A stretch of 64,000 nucleotides of DNA from Unio delphinus (lineage: Eukaryota > Mollusca > Bivalvia > Unionida > Unionidae), in assembly GCA_029339505.1 (NCBI GenBank), contig JAQISU010000081.1:18540001-18604000 (forward strand). The letters are read 5' to 3'. The translations under genes and the position numbers were made by a program. Positions 49,760 through 60,524 of the stretch are shown here, piece by piece. The notes beneath the pieces were generated by a model, which had not been told where the DNA came from, made no database searches, and saw only the letters and a program-made list of their open reading frames with translations. The first letter of the stretch is position 1. Each line of letters opens with the position of its first letter.

Positions 49760-51680
49760 AACTTCTGCATTGTATAATTATCAAGTAAGATTGGTGGAGT
49801 CTTTTCCTTGTTTGTAGTTACCAAGGAAAATAAATCTTCTGCTCTTAATACAAGCAAGGCAAGGGATATGAGAAATCTAAACAAATAATAGTTTAAAAGA
49901 TTACAAAGAAATATGATTTGTTCTTTAATAAATTTATGATAATGAAATGGACAATTTGTTCCACATAGCTGGAGCATGTTATGCAAAATAACATTGTATG
50001 GCTTTGTTTTAACAGTGGAAACAGTGAGAATACAAGTGTAAGAGGAGGAGCAAGAGTTTCTAGATGGGGTATACACTTGGGTGGGGTCACATAGATATAT
50101 CGGACTGGAGTCAGTCAACCAACTTTAGCATAATGAACAGATTATGTTTGATTTTGGATCAAATGGGTATCCAGTGAAGGTTACTTAGCAAAGGGGGAGT
50201 TGTCAGTTCTTTGTACTCTGTTGATGATCCAAGCAGCCAATGTTTTTCCTTTTTTTAGTTCCTGTAGTAGATACTGAAATTAACAAGTGAATTACAATAG
50301 CCCAGTCTTGAAAGTACTAAGGAACACTCAAGTGTTTTAGTGGCATCAATGGAAAGTAAATTGTTAATGGAGCTGATGCATCTCAGCTCCGGATATAAGG
50401 GTACAGATGAAAGTTACCTAGATTTTGTACTGACCAATGAATGTAATCTTGGCATTGCTGATACTTATTGATTGAGGTAAAGGATTTGAATGAGAAAGTC
50501 TTTGTGAGGTGCTCAGGATTGCGTCAATTTCATAATCAATAATTTGCAGCTTGTTACATGTCATCCATGGCTTCACATTGGGAATGCACTTGTCTTGCTT
50601 TGGGTAGTAGCCTCAACTTCAGTTTGGTAGATATATTTGTATATTTGAGTGTAATCAGCATGCAATTGCTGTGAAACGAGATGTCCATGTATTGAGAGTG
50701 GCTGAATGCACAGAATGAAGAGAATGGAATTGAGAACAGAGCCTTGTGGAACACCATGACATAGATCAAATGGGCTGGACTGTTTTCCATTTAGAGACAC
50801 AACTTGTGTCCTGTTGACTAAGTAGGAGTTGAACCATAGTAATACTGTATTGTGAGTGCCAAATACTTGCTAGAGATGGCAAAGTAATATATCATGGTCT
50901 TTTGTGTCAAATGCCACAAACAAGTCAAGGAGGGTGAAGACTAATCTGTCCACTATCCAAAGCAGAAAGAAGGTTGTTAACTGCTCGTATAAAGGCAGTT
51001 TCAGTATCATGACAAGGGCTATATACAGACTGTACATTGTTACCAAGACTAGTCGGATTCAGATGAGATACAAGATGGGATATAACAATTTTCTCTAAGA
51101 ATTGTTTGCATGAATAAGGGATTAGAAACAGGATGTAGTTTTTCAAATTGTTATGGTCAAGCATCAGTTTTTTCAGCAGATGCTTTATATTGGCAGTTTG
51201 AAAAATGATGGGAAATCCATGAATGAGATAGAAGTATTGATAACATGTTGTGAAGGCAATATTGAATTTAAGCACTAAAACAGCAGTGATGTTGGAATCT
51301 GATTGAGTTTACATGACTTTGGGATGCTCTTCATCAAAATTATATGTACCAAATCCATAGAAAAGTCCATATGCTATTAAAGGTTGCCATGTACATTCTG
51401 TATCAGAAATGTATCAGGTGATAATGTGACAGTTAAAATTGTATTGTCAGACTTATTGTACATTCTGTATCACAACTGTATAGTGATAATGTGATAGTTA
51501 AAATTGTATTGTCAGACTTATTGTACATTCTGTATCACAACTGTATGGTGATAATGTGATAGTTAAAATTGTATTGTCAGACTTATTTCTAATAGGTTGA
51601 ACTTTGTCATGTGAGCCAGAGAGAAGGTCATTGGAAGTGATTTACATTTTGTTCCTTAACATTAGCTAACAGTACCATAA
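49760..51680 (-). mobile_element. CR1/L2-like LINE, copy F, heavily decayed
   Basis: Minus-strand remnant of the same family. It begins near 51680 with the segment that precedes the RT. At 51275-50925 a decayed RT start is seen (LMLDHNNLKN, FLEKIVISHLVSHLNP). The region around 50800-50600 carries LCHGVPQGSVLNSILFILC and a damaged YADD box reading LHADYTQIYKYI. The C-terminal part fades out by about 49800, and no (ATT)n tail is preserved. A 64-bp segment at its 5' part is triplicated. It lies in the intron between coding exons 1 and 2, antisense. Confidence 0.82.
51395..51590. repeat. 64-bp tandem triplication inside LINE copy F
   Basis: Three consecutive copies of a unit starting TACATTCTGTATCACAACTG and ending ATTGTATTGTCAGACTTATT. 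The first copy is the most diverged and the last two are almost identical. Confidence 0.9.
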
Positions 51681-52938
51681 TATGAATAATCTCAGTCAAA
51701 TGTGCTTACTTAGTTAAATTATTATGAAGTTGATGCATGGTTGCATGGTTAAATATCCAGTTTAGACGCAACATTCTTTAAATCTAGACCTTAATTGAGG
51801 TCAATTATGGACACAGTTTCCTGTGGCAGATTTGATTTCAGTTATGTAGAATTCCTGAATTTAAAATAGTAACTTCTGAAATTTATTCCTGAATTTATAT
51901 GTTGGAAAAAATGTGGCTATTTTGGCACAAACCTGGTCAAAGATCCAATCAGTCTTATTGTTTTCAGGTTGAAGTGTGCAATGTTTCAGTTTCTGGTATG
52001 TCTTTTTAGCACCAAGATGGGTCTATTTGTAATACTAGAGAAGGGTTATTTTTGAAAGGAACTTAACTATCTTTAATTGATGTGAATCATTGAAGTGAAT
52101 TGTGGACAGTTGGTTTTAACAGGAATTGATTGCCACTGTAAATGTACCCAGATGGATTCAAATGTTTTAGATCCTGAGGCTTTTCCTAAAATGTCCAGGC
52201 TAAAACTTGGTTTCAGGAACTGGTGATTTTTCTTTTTTTCTTCTCAAAAATGGATCTAAGGATAGCAGCTTTTCAATATTTTATTAACATGAGCAGAGCA
52301 TCTACCTTACTTTTAATCTGTGTACATGTACATTGAAATATTTCCTCTTTTCTCTAATATTATCTCCTTGGATATATCATCAAATGTGATCATAGATCCT
52401 GAAACAAGGATAACTACATCAAGGTGCTAAATAGGGGCATTTGACTACAATGACTTGGAAGAAACATCAGTAAACTAAAAATGTTGTGATTTAAAACAGC
52501 AAACTATAATTATGTAAATCATTTTAATATTTTGGTACATATTTGCACTTAGAGAAATATTTGGTTATTATTTACTCAAAGTACATTTGGTTGCCAGATA
52601 ATTCAAAGATGAAATTATAAACTCTCACTTGGGTTTGTTTAGTTCCATGTAGGTTTGGTTTTTGGTTACGATTGGGTCTCCATTTTTGTCCTGTAAATCC
52701 CATTCAAGACCATTTGGTTCTGTTTGGTCCACTTGAATCTCCTTTTGGATTCTTTGTGAATATTGATGGGAACACATTCTGACATCATCAGTGTGTGCAA
52801 TTTATTAAAAACTTTACCATCATGAAATGTATGCAAAAATGTTGGATTTTGTAACAAAATGTGAATAATGCATGGTAGAAACAAAGGAAGGACAAAAATG
52901 TGTTATTGTCTTGATATGTTTTTGGTTTTTCTTTTCAG
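51681..52938. other. 3' end of the 16.3-kb intron
   Basis: AT-rich sequence with no gene. It ends in a good acceptor, GGTTTTTCTTTTCAG at 52938. Confidence 0.6.
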
Positions 52939-53453
52939 GATTCTGTAAGAATGACAAGACTCATGATGTGTACTTGCTTGTGGAGGCATTCTTGGCTTCA
53001 GACTCTACAGTTGGCAAAAGCAAGAAAGTGGGGGAGGGTAAATTTCCCATCTACCCTCGACCCAATGCTCCCCGTATCAATTTGTATGCTGAGCCTGGTG
53101 AAAATTTGTATCATTATACAGATGTTCTGTCTTTATTACGAACACATAGTTCAGATAATATCCAGATGCATTGTGGGAGGATAAGATGTACATACTCTCT
53201 ACGAGAATTAGTTCCAATACGAACCAAAACAGAGTCACCTCCTGTTGTAAAGAAGCCAAAACCAATTCAGGCAAAGAAAACAGAGGAAAAGGCCCCAAGT
53301 CCTAAACCCCGGACTCCAGTTCCACCTCCACCAACACAGAGAGAAAAGAAACCACAGCCCCCACCTCCAACAGCAAGTTCATGGGGAGAAAACATTGGGA
53401 CGTTAAATTTGCCTGAAACTCCACCTCTTCCACCTGCCACAGACTGGAGAAAG
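52939..53453 (+). CDS. CCDC33: CCDC33-like gene, second coding exon
   Basis: Acceptor TTTTCAG at 52938, donor AAG then GTGATT at 53454. Two bases complete the split Gly codon from the previous exon, then 171 codons follow, ending in phase 0 (residues 92-263). It starts GFCKND and contains VYLLVEAFLA and FPIYPRP (127-133), the second half of the first C2-like domain. A conserved-looking segment to about residue 183 follows, ending in TYSLREL. Residues about 184-243 form a proline- and lysine-rich linker with PVPPPP and PQPPPP runs, likely disordered and able to bind SH3- or WW-type domains. The FCKND and FPIYPRP blocks agree with vertebrate CCDC33 as I remember it, and the exon joins to its neighbours without frame change. 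Confidence 0.88.
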
Positions 53454-54355
53454 GTGATTTGATAGGACTAAAAGTTATGTTGTTCAAACTTTGTATTCCT
53501 TTATGTTGCTAGAACTGGATATGGATCAAAATTGCAATCTAATTACTTTCATTTACTTCCATAACTTATAAATCCTTGTCAATTTGATTACTAAATATAA
53601 CATTGTTATTACCTATTTTCTTGTCCAGTACCTAATTGATCCAAGGTAATTTGTTGAAAGGCTCAAACAAATCCTTTGAAAATGCTGGTTCACGCCCAGA
53701 TTTTTCCCCCCAAACTGCTCATCAGGAAAAGAGTTAAGCTGTTAACACTATATATACTTTTAGTGTATACTTGCTTGTAATAAGTTAAATCCAAAACCTG
53801 ACAGCATAAACAGAGATTGACCATTGCATTTTTTAATGGTAGTTTGGGGTTTGTGCTGCTTGCATTAGGATTCAAGTTTTGCATTAGTAAATATGGTAGT
53901 TGTATTTGAAGAGTAGATAACTGCAGTTATCAGCAGAAAATCACTGACCAGGTATGGATAACCACTGACCTTGCGATATAAACATCTGTCACTTTGGATT
54001 GAACTTCAGTAGGGATTGCTAACTGTCTCTTTGCAAAGTGAGTGACCTTTTTCACTATCCAGGCTTATCAAAATTTGTTACATGGAGCAAATTAATTAAT
54101 ATATTTTTGTGAGCATATGTTTTCATGGCTTTGCAAAAAAGGACATCATTTATATTCCTGTATTCAGATTGGTAGATTTTGAAAAGGGTACTTTGGTTTC
54201 CTTGGAAGGATCATTGTTTATTGAGTCTTTAAGTTCGTAGATTGTAGTAACTCATCTTCACTAGCCATTAAAGTTACCAGTCCACATTGTTCCACATCCA
54301 TCTTTGGCATATGTAGCTAATCAAAACAGTGTTTAAACAAGTACTCTTTTGCTGA
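53454..54355. other. Intron sequence
   Basis: No gene; AT-rich. The in-frame stop nine bases after the donor confirms the exon end. Confidence 0.65.
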
Positions 54356-54690
54356 TAAAAGAGCATTGCTCTTAAAGCAAGCAAACTCTATGAACCATTC
54401 AAAGAGCCACTGCCCTCTAACCAAGCAATATCAGTGGACCATTCAAAAAGCCACAGCCCTCAGAGCAAGCAAACTCAATGAACCATTCTAAAAGCCAAAG
54501 CCATTCAAAGAGCCACTGCCCTCTGAGCAAGCAAAATCAATGGACCATTCAAAGAGCCACTGTCCTCTAAGCAAGCAAAATCAATGGACCAATGAAAAAG
54601 TCACTTCTTTCTAAGCAAGCAAAATTGATGGACCAATGAAAAATTCACTTTTTTCTAAGACAGCAAAATAAATGGACCATTGACAAAGCT
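54356..54690. repeat. 44-bp tandem repeat, about seven copies
   Basis: Degenerate unit with core GAGCCACTGCCCTCTAAGCA and AATCAATGGACCATTCAAA. Copies lose identity toward the right end (GTCACTTCTTTCTAAGC). Confidence 0.88.
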
Positions 54691-55132
54691 TATGCAACCT
54701 GTTTGGTAGTATGTAAAGTGAGTTCCATAATGTCCACATGCATTGATTTGAAATGCAGAAACTTGACACAAAAGACATCTATGAGACCACTACAGTTAAT
54801 TCTGATATTGTTCTCAGTAAGTATAACAATCATATTGGTTGGATCAGTGTCCTTGCTTCATCTGCATTGAATCAAATCAGGTAAAATACTGTTTCTGCCA
54901 GTTACATGTTCTGTTGACCCTTTGCTAGTGATAGTATTCATTCAATTCACAAAATTGGTACCTTGTGAAAAGTAATGAATTGGCAATGGTGAATTGTGAA
55001 CATAATGGAATTATTACCTATGTGAATTTCAGAAACAGTTTTGTCCCTTTTTCCATCAGATAATACTAAGAAACCTGTCTTTAGAAAACATGGACTTAGT
55101 ATATGTACTGTTTTTTCACTGTATGTTGGTGA
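54691..55132. other. Intron sequence
   Basis: Nothing recognised. Confidence 0.6.
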
Positions 55133-57450
55133 GGTATCAGTTTGTATAGACACTAATAACAGCACAGTACTAATTCAACAGTTTGTATAGACACTAATAA
55201 CATCACAGTACTAATTTAACACTTTGTATAGACACTAATAACATCACAGTACTAATTAAACACTTTGTATAGACACTAATAACAGCACAGTACTAATTTA
55301 ACACTTTGTATAGACATTAATAACAGCACAGTACTAATTCAACACTTTGTATAGACATTAATAACAGCACAGTACTAATTTAACACTTTGTATAGACACT
55401 AATAACAGCACAGTACTAATTTAACACTTTGTATAGACATTAATAACAGCACAGTACTAATTCAACACTTTTGTATAGACACTAATAACAGCTCAGTACT
55501 AATTCAACACTTTTGTATAGACACTAATAACAGCACAGTACTAATTCAACACTTTGTATAGACACTAATAACAGCACAGTACTAGTTCAACACTTTTGTA
55601 TAGACACTAATAACAGCACAGTACTAATTCAACACTTTTGTATAGACATTAATAACAGTACAGTACTAATTCAACACTTTGTATAGACACTAATAACAGC
55701 ACAGTACTAATTCAACACTTTTGTATAGACACTAATAACAGCACAGTACTAGTTCAACACTTTTTTATAGACACTAATAACAGCACAGTACTAATTCAAC
55801 ACTTTTGTATAGACATTAATAACAGCACAGTACTAATTCAACACTTTTGTATAGACATTAATAACATCACAGTACTAATTCAACACTTTTGTATAGACAT
55901 TAATAACATCACAGTACTAATTCAACACTTTTGTATAGACACTAATAACAGCACAGTACTAATTCAACACTTTTGTATAGACATTAATAACAGCACAGTA
56001 CTAATTCAACACTTTTGTATAGACATTAATAACATCACAGTACTAATTCAACACTTTTGTATAGACACTAATAACAGCACAGTACTAATTCAACACTTTG
56101 TATAGACACTAATAACAGCACAGTACTAGTTCAACACTTTTTATAGACACTAATAACAGCACAGTACTAATTCAACACTTTTGTATAGACATTAATAACA
56201 GCACAGTACTAATTCAACACTTTGTATAGACACTAATAACAGCACAGTACTAATTCAACACTTTGTATAGACACTAATAACAGCACAGTACTAATTCAAC
56301 ACTTTGTATAGACATTAATAACAGCACAGTACTAATTCAACACTTTTGTATAGACACTAATAACAGCACAGTACTAGTTCAACACTTTGTATAGACACTA
56401 ATAACATCACAGTACTAATTTAACACTTTGTATAAACACTAATAACAGCACAGTACTAATTCAACACTTTTGTATAGACATTAATAACAGCACAGTACTA
56501 ATTCAACACTTTGTATAGACACTAATAACAGCACAGTACTAATTCAACACTTTGTATAGACACTAATAACAGCACAGTACTAATTCAACACTTTGTATAG
56601 ACATTAATAACAGCACAGTACTAATTCAACACTTTGTATAGACATTAATAACAGCACAGTACTAATTCAACACTTTTGTATAGACACTAATAACAGCACA
56701 GTACTAATTCAACACTTTGTATAGACACTAATAACAGCACAGTACTAATTCAACACTTTGTATAGACATTAATAACAGCACAGTACTAATTCAACACTTT
56801 TGTATAGACACTAATAACAGCACAGTACTAGTTCAACACTTTGTATAGACACTAATAACAGCACAGTACTAATTCAACACTTTTGTATAGACACTAATAA
56901 CAGCACAGTACTAATTCAACACTTTGTATAGACACTAATAACAGCACAGTACTAATTCAACACTTTTGTATAGACACTAATAACAGCACAGTACTAATTC
57001 AACACTTTTTTATAGACACTAATAACAGCACAGTACTAATTCAACACTTTTGTATAGACATTAATAACAGCACAGTACTAATTCAACACTTTTGTATAGA
57101 CACTAATAACAGCACAGTACTAATTCAACACTTTGTATAGACATTAATAACAGCACAGTACTAGTTCAACACTTTGTATAGACACTAATAACAGCACAGT
57201 ACTAATTCAACACTTTGTATAGACACTAATAACAGCACAGTACTAATTCAACACTTTGTATAGACATTAATAACAGCACAGTACTAATTCAACACTTTGT
57301 ATAGACACTAATAACAGCACAAATACTAATTCAACACTTTGTATAGACACTAATAACAGCACAAATACTAATTCAACACTTTGTATAAACACTAATAACA
57401 GCACAAATACTAATTCAACACTTTGTATAGACACAAATAACAGTATGGTA
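55133..57450. repeat. 41/42-bp minisatellite, about 55 copies
   Basis: A 2.3-kb array of a unit with core TAATAACAGCACAGTACTAA and CAACACTTTGTATAGACA. Units alternate between 41 and 42 bp according to CTTTG or CTTTTG, with recurrent variants CACTAAT/CATTAAT, CAGCAC/CATCAC and AATTC/AGTTC. The last three units carry AAATACTAATTC. Intron between coding exons 2 and 3 of the CCDC33-like gene. Confidence 0.96.
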
Positions 57451-58117
57451 CTACAGCTTACCCTTTACTGATAATTGAACAAAACAAATGGATCAACATT
57501 GTGTCAGATATGTCTCCCAGTACATACTAATATTTGTCTTGCAAATAATCTGAATATTGCACAATTACACAATTCCAGCTTTCTCACAGATAATTAGGAC
57601 TTATATCTCAGACATTTAATTCTAAGCTGCTTTTCTCTAGTTAACATCATGTTTGATTTGTGCTTTTAGATGTGTAATATTGTAACCATTCTGGTTACCC
57701 ATTTTTTGTTCTTTTATATTTTTTTTGGTGGATATTTGTAGAGGGTAATCAAGGAAATAAAATACAATAAATATAATATTTCATTATTTAAATTTTGATG
57801 TGCAAATTCACAAATTTAAGTACTCATGAAATGTTCTTTTTGATTCACATGAAGTAAATGAATCTTCAGTATTTAATTATAACAAAATCCCATGTTAGTC
57901 AAGATAATTACATAATTTATTTATTTTTCTTTTTATACAGAGTTTTTATTTATCATGTTTACATTTCAACAGTCCTTGAGGTTTCAGTATTTAATGTTTT
58001 TTTATTTTATTAGTTTTTTTCTATTATGTTGTCAGTTCTAATTGGGGAGATGAAAATTTATATCGATATCAATGAAGTGTTAGTAAAACAATTGAATATT
58101 ATTTGAATTCTCTACAG
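57451..58117. other. Intron sequence
   Basis: AT-rich; nothing recognised. It ends in the acceptor GAATTCTCTACAG at 58117. Confidence 0.6.
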
Positions 58118-58284
58118 ATTCCTGAGGTGCCCTTGAGACCTGAGGAAAAGCATACATTTAACGTTGACAAGGGGTATCGCCATGTGTCAGAAGTGGGAAA
58201 AGAACAAATTGACATCATAATTCATGGTGCCGCTAACTTACCTCAGACACCTAATGGAAGAATTCCACAACCATTTGCAGTGGT
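58118..58284 (+). CDS. CCDC33: CCDC33-like gene, third coding exon
   Basis: Acceptor CTCTACAG at 58117, consensus donor GTAAGT at 58285. It begins in phase 0 and ends with two bases left over (residues 264-318 plus part of 319). After a short linker (IPEVPLRPEE) the second C2 domain starts at about residue 293, with QIDIIIHGAANLP, the usual first strand and loop of a C2 domain. PFAVV, the start of the next strand, is cut by the intron. The C2 fold usually binds membranes or proteins; calcium-binding Asp residues are not evident in this part, so a calcium-independent C2 is more likely. Splice phases on both sides fit the neighbours. Confidence 0.88.
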
Positions 58285-58969
58285 GTAAGTTTATTATTGT
58301 GCTGCTGACTAATTCCTTAGACACATATATTGGAAGTGTTCTCTAACCAATTTCAATGGTGTAACTGCATTATTGAGAAGTCTACATAGATGTACAGCAC
58401 CATTGTTAAATAAAATGAATACAGTAAAGCATGCCTTGAGAGACTACCCCTGAATCTGGCAATGAAAAGTCACTGTTCAAGATAGGTAGTCTCACATAAC
58501 AAATTTTTACATATATTTTATACTTTGTACAATATTACATGTTTTAGTATTTAAAAAGTTTTATAGCACTAAAACAACATTCATAAACATAATTTTGTTA
58601 AACATGTGTTCATTTGGTATTAGTGTATCTAAATTGCAAAGTTAACTATAAGGAAATATTTATCCTGTCCTTAAATGCTTGAAAACATAAAGGGTAACTC
58701 AAATTCTGTTTCAAAAGTTTTCAGTGAGCTCACTATGGGAATACATGAGGCAAATAAAATTTGTTCACTTCTGTTAATTTACACCTTTGTCACCAGATAC
58801 ATTGATATTGCAAATGTTTTTAATGATTTTTTTTCATCAGCATTACCATAAAATTAAAGGAACCAGTAATATAAAACAACTTTGAGTAATTGAAAAAGAT
58901 CTGCACCAGCAGAATTCCTTGGGAGGTAGGTTTCTCTCTACAAGTATTAAAGAACTTTGTAACAGAATG
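58285..58969. other. Intron sequence
   Basis: AT-rich, no features recognised. Confidence 0.6.
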
Positions 58970-59365
58970 TCTCACTGAACTTGGTACTGAAAAACTACAG
59001 GACTTGATCAGCCTGGTTCACGATTCATAAAACAACATCTGATTCAGCTATTTCAGATAGCATATTTATTATTCATAATCAAATCAAGTATTGCAACATC
59101 ATCTGTCCCCAAAACTGCAAAAGTAATGCCTATTCACAAATCAGGTTCTAAGGAAGATGCAGGTAATTACCAACCAATTAGTTTTATCAGATTTGTCAAA
59201 ACTGATTGAAAAACATTTCAATGACCCCTTCATGTCATATTTAACCTAACACTTGGTGCTACACCCTAACCTATCAGGCTTTAGACAGACTCATTCATGT
59301 GAGACTGCATTACTTTCCCTAATTGATACATGGCTTCAGGCACTTGACAATTAATATGGGTAAAA
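58970..59365 (+). mobile_element. LINE reverse transcriptase fragment, third type
   Basis: Plus-strand fragments of the start of a LINE reverse transcriptase. They are KTAKVMPIHKSGSKEDAGNY, then after frameshifts LSKLIEKHFND and NLSGFRQTHSCETALLSLID followed by TWLQALDN. This matches the usual order (fingers region with HKSGS and NYRPIS, then SGFRxxHSCETAL) of a LINE clade distinct from the six-copy family in this window, whose corresponding segment reads differently. The YADD box and everything downstream are missing. It is inserted in sense orientation in the 1.4-kb intron between coding exons 3 and 4. Confidence 0.8.
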
Positions 59366-59704
59366 TTACAATTTTACTTATCCATGCATTGCAGAATGAG
59401 AACAGATCTTAATAGTGAACTAAGTCGGATATGGAAGTGTGTAGGCGTTTTTGTAGATAATGGGCTGTCATGATAGAGTGCTTGGTGTTTTTGTAGAGTG
59501 TCCAAATAAAATTTACCAGTAAAAAAGTTAATTTAAGTTCATGTCTTTACAGTAGGCTAAGACATTTTATTCCATAAAGTCACATGAAACTATTTTATAT
59601 GTGAATTTAATTTCTTAATAAATTTATAACAAAATATATTTGTAGATGTTGTGATTTACAATAGCCTGCTTTCTTGAACTTTTCAAATTACTTTTCTTTC
59701 CCAG
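59366..59704. other. Intron sequence before fourth coding exon
   Basis: AT-rich; ends in a strong acceptor, TTTTCTTTCCCAG at 59704. Confidence 0.65.
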
Positions 59705-59838
59705 AAAAACAAAGAAGGATGATGACCTGGATAAGAAGACAACAAACACTACACATACTTCTTTACGGCCAACCAACGCTCCTTCGTTTGAAGAGATGCT
59801 CACACTGACTTTAGATGAGGCCACAGCTCCAGATGAGA
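59705..59838 (+). CDS. CCDC33: CCDC33-like gene, fourth coding exon
   Basis: Acceptor TTTCCCAG at 59704 and donor GAGA then GTAAGC at 59839. The first base completes the split Val codon, 44 codons follow, and one base is left (phase 1, residues 319-363). It reads KTKKDDDLDKKTTNTTHTSL, then RPTNAPSFEEMLTLTLDEAT, the typical pattern of a C2 domain. A charged loop is followed by a strand in which a partner-facing segment (NAPSFEE, usually xAPxWxE) leads into the next beta strand. The rest of the domain and the coiled coils must lie beyond the window. Part of the charged tract is low complexity. Confidence 0.85.
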
Positions 59839-60524
59839 GTAAGCATATGCAAGATGCTTGTGTTTATTATTGTATAATCGGGCAGAGCTCTATTACTAGC
59901 AGCGTTGTGATTACTTTCTGGACTTCCAGATCAAAAGGACATTTTGGCAGATACTGTAAAATCTAGATAGTAACTGCACATGTGACAGTAAACATTTACA
60001 GATGGAATGTCAAGATTTTGTATCCAAAATAAGTGCATTAATTTATATCGTTTATATTAAGATATTGAAATATATCTTTGGAATAAAAAAGATATGTCAC
60101 AGTGGCAATACACTTTCATTGCCACAGTTGGAATTACTTTCTTTTTCCATTTAGGAAATATATCAATATTTCCATATTTAGGCCAGTTTAAGTTTTTTCT
60201 TCTTTTGCTCCTTTGTGTTCTCTAAATAAGGATGAAGATCTGTGTAATTGTGTTAGGACTGTACACAGTCTAGTATACATTTATATAATCAATAAGGAGG
60301 CACCATAAAAGAATGCCTAAAAATGAACTTCAAACAACAAACATAGGCATTCATTTGTTAAATTTTCTAAAATTATTTTCCACATGAATCCTGCAAATTA
60401 TTAGCGACATAATTTATATGAACTGTTGTTATTGAGTATTCTATTATCTATACAGTATCAAATGCCTTTACAAGAAACAAATGCATGTTTAGAAGAAATG
60501 CTAGGTTAAATATAGTAAAATAAT
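59839..60524. other. Intron sequence
   Basis: AT-rich with no recognisable features before the minisatellite. Confidence 0.6.

Noticed and set aside
55133..57450. CRISPR-like regular repeats
   Set aside because: There are no unique spacers; whole units are repeated, and the genome is eukaryotic.
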